Of a stretch of DNA of 64,000 nucleotides, positions 62,124 to 64,000 are shown one piece after another. Each line of letters opens with the position of its first letter. The first letter of the stretch is position 1. A model generated the notes under the pieces. That model saw only the letters and a program-made list of their open reading frames with translations. It was not told where the DNA came from and did no database searches. The position numbers and the translations under genes are program-made. This DNA is from Tigriopus japonicus (Eukaryota; Arthropoda; Copepoda; Harpacticoida; Harpacticidae). The DNA lies in contig CM021320.1 of NCBI GenBank assembly GCA_010645155.1, positions 5,899,247-5,963,246 of the forward strand, in the 5' to 3' direction.

Positions 62124-64000
62124 ATGAATACTCCGATCTCATCTTCATCCAGTATTATTACTCCTCCACCGACTTCAGAAACCTTTCATTGCGCGACTTG
62201 TCGCCAGACCTTTGTTTGTCGAACTTCGGCTCGATTCCATCGAAGGGCTGAATCTTGTCGAAGCACCCAGGTTTGTATAATGGAGGTCAAATTGAGGTTT
62301 AGAACCTTGGTTAGGAGTAGCAGAAGAAGGATTGAAACGAAAACACAATTTTCGAAATGCCATACCCAGGACAGCACTCATCTGTAATTCTATGAGAGTA
62401 AGGGACGAAGAGGGCTCTTTAATCGATGGTTCTGTTTTAGATTTTCCAACAAAAAGCCAAAGAGAGTGCTCTATGAGCTCTATGTTGGACGAATGTTATT
62501 TTAGAACATGAAGAGCTGTACAGTAGATGTATAGCAATGCTATACGACATGCATGACACATGGAAACAGATGACTAAAAAGGTAACTTTACTCTCATTTG
62601 TCTAGACTCAAGTAAGGGAAGAAGTTTGTCTCGCTCATGCAGGACCAAGTTTGAATCCATATGTTCCAGTCGGTTAACCGTTCCTGTCGAAATTACAGGG
62701 TCCCATTTCTAAATTGAGACCGAGACTTCCTGCCTCTTGTGCGCTGGAATAGTTTGAGTTTAACGGTTTTTTATCAAAGCAAAATGTTTTGTTTATGACA
62801 AATTTTTATAAGAAAATTTACAAATTAATCTTGAAAAACCTGTTTGTTAGCAAGCAAAGTGCTTCATCAACATTCTTCAAATCTTGGCATTTCATGCACT
62901 CAATTGAAAATTATTACACTTTGCTCAATCAACTTAAAACAATCAAATTGGCAATTGTAATGTGACACGGTGTTCCGAATAGCTTTTTAGGTTTGAATCA
63001 AAATATCCAAAGACATCATGGCACTTTTTGAACCCAAAATTCAATGGGAAACAACTTTAGTGTTATTGTATTATGTAAGTTTAGGTCAGGGGAAAAAGTT
63101 ATGTACCTAAAAACCTATTATTTACAACATTTTTAATAAACTATTTGACCCATATTTAGAGACTGTTTAGTTACCTGATGAATTCAAATTGAATAAAAAT
63201 TCATTCAGCAGCAGCTGAGTTATTTGACTTTGAATGGTCCATTTTTGACCCCAAAAGGCCGAAAAACGCTACAGTTTTATGAAAAAACAAATTTCCCAAA
63301 GGTTTTTAGGTATATAACTTTTTCCCCTGACCTGAACTTCAAAGAATTTTTTTTTACTTGAGATTTCTTATTTCGAGATTCGACTGTATTTTTATTATGA
63401 CACTGTGACATACATCAAAAATCGTAATTGGAAGCCTTGGCATTTGAGCAAACAATTAAACAGAAATTTTAACCACCGTGTCACGTGAATGAAATTTTAC
63501 TTCTTAATTTTTCTTTCAGGAAACTCCCTGTTCAGCTGATCATGACCATCAAATTGTGAACCTTCAATTCGAGACCATGACAGCTGCAATGAATTGGCGA
63601 TTGGAAAACCAATTCGACCGGTCCTTTTCAATCAAGTCCGCTCAAAACGACAAAGGATTCCCTGGTTCCTACCGTGCAATGTTGTGCAACCAAAGTATAA
63701 AAACTCGGATGCTGAGCACCAGGAAAGGCAAAAAGACCGTGGATTGTTCGGCCAAGTAGGTTTCATCATTCAAAGCATCCCTTTGACAGGCATGGAATTA
63801 GAAATTTAATTGTAAATTTTCCTTCATCTAGGCTTTTCTTTAATCAAAAAGAGATTTGCGGTTGTGAGAATCATGACTCAGAATGGTGCTTGAACCCGAG
63901 GCAAGCAGTCATGGTTTATGGTTGTGTGAAGCACTCTCATTCGATGGACCCACAAAACTGTCGGATATCTCAAGTTGTCAAGGATAAGGCCAAAGAACTC
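62124..64000 (+). CDS. C2HC zinc finger plus FAR1/FLYWCH-like protein, copy B (3' end beyond window)
   Basis: Exons 62124-62270, 63520-63755 and from 63832 to the window end share phases with copy A. Exon 1 starts MNTPISSSSS and contains FHCATCRQTFVCRTSARFHR followed by RAESC, aligned with the copy A finger but only about half identical. Exon 2 and the visible part of exon 3 are close to identical to copy A (exon 2 has exactly the same 236-nt length), and the short intron between them is also similar. Intron 1 carries the second copy of the long-TIR MITE (62967-63340). This is a tandem same-strand duplication; the function is inferred only from the DNA-binding-like domains. Confidence 0.72.
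62967..63340. mobile_element. Long-TIR MITE, copy 2, internally deleted
   Basis: Starts CACGGTGTTCCGAATAGC and follows the left arm of the 805-1820 element for about 330 bp. It then jumps to the inner part of the right arm (inverted TTTTTAGGTATATAACTTTTTCC) and stops about 130 bp short of the expected terminus. It lies in intron 1 of zinc-cluster copy B. Confidence 0.75.

Overview
This is eukaryotic nuclear DNA. It has spliced genes with GT-AG introns, many of them only about 50-60 nt long, AATAAA poly(A) signals, C2H2 zinc-finger genes and many DNA transposons. The gene set (milton/TRAK, MMAA, POP7, TMEM203, MIS12, ATPAF2) and the TE mix (Tc1, hAT, PIF/Harbinger-like, long-TIR MITEs, a tRNA-derived SINE) fit an arthropod. 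A crustacean such as a copepod is my guess, not something the sequence proves. One 89-base run of N marks an assembly gap.

Layout. 0-3 kb: edge of a C-type lectin-like gene, a 1-kb MITE with long inverted arms, a tRNA-derived SINE and a tandem/dispersed repeat. 3.8-9.8 kb: three C2H2 zinc-finger genes on the minus strand (an 11-finger gene with a 57-nt intron, and a tandem pair of 8-finger paralogues), with a complete three-exon MMAA gene on the plus strand between them. 9.8-17.2 kb: no gene recognised. 17.2-31.4 kb: six coding exons of the mitochondrial kinesin adaptor milton/TRAK, with the start codon unresolved. 32-41.5 kb: TE-rich (foldback elements, a LINE tail, a PIF/Harbinger-like relic, a hAT element with a perfect 8-bp target duplication, a Tc1 element with one frameshift).

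43.5-48.9 kb is the most interesting part. POP7 (RNase P/MRP subunit) and TMEM203 lie on the same strand with coding regions overlapping by 16 bp. They are followed by a chain of micro-exons whose introns each hold one copy of a conserved 64-67 nt C/D-box snoRNA-like sequence (six paralogues with an identical 15-nt block before box D'), and then by MIS12. In five of six introns the box D lies 75-81 nt from the 3' splice site, the spacing known for intronic C/D snoRNAs. ATPAF2 (five exons, minus strand) converges tail-to-tail on MIS12.

52.8-64 kb: a 3-kb Mutator-like element with a 9-bp target duplication, then two copies of a gene joining a C2HC zinc finger to a FAR1/FLYWCH/WRKY-GCM1-like DNA-binding domain. 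The first copy is complete and the second runs off the window.
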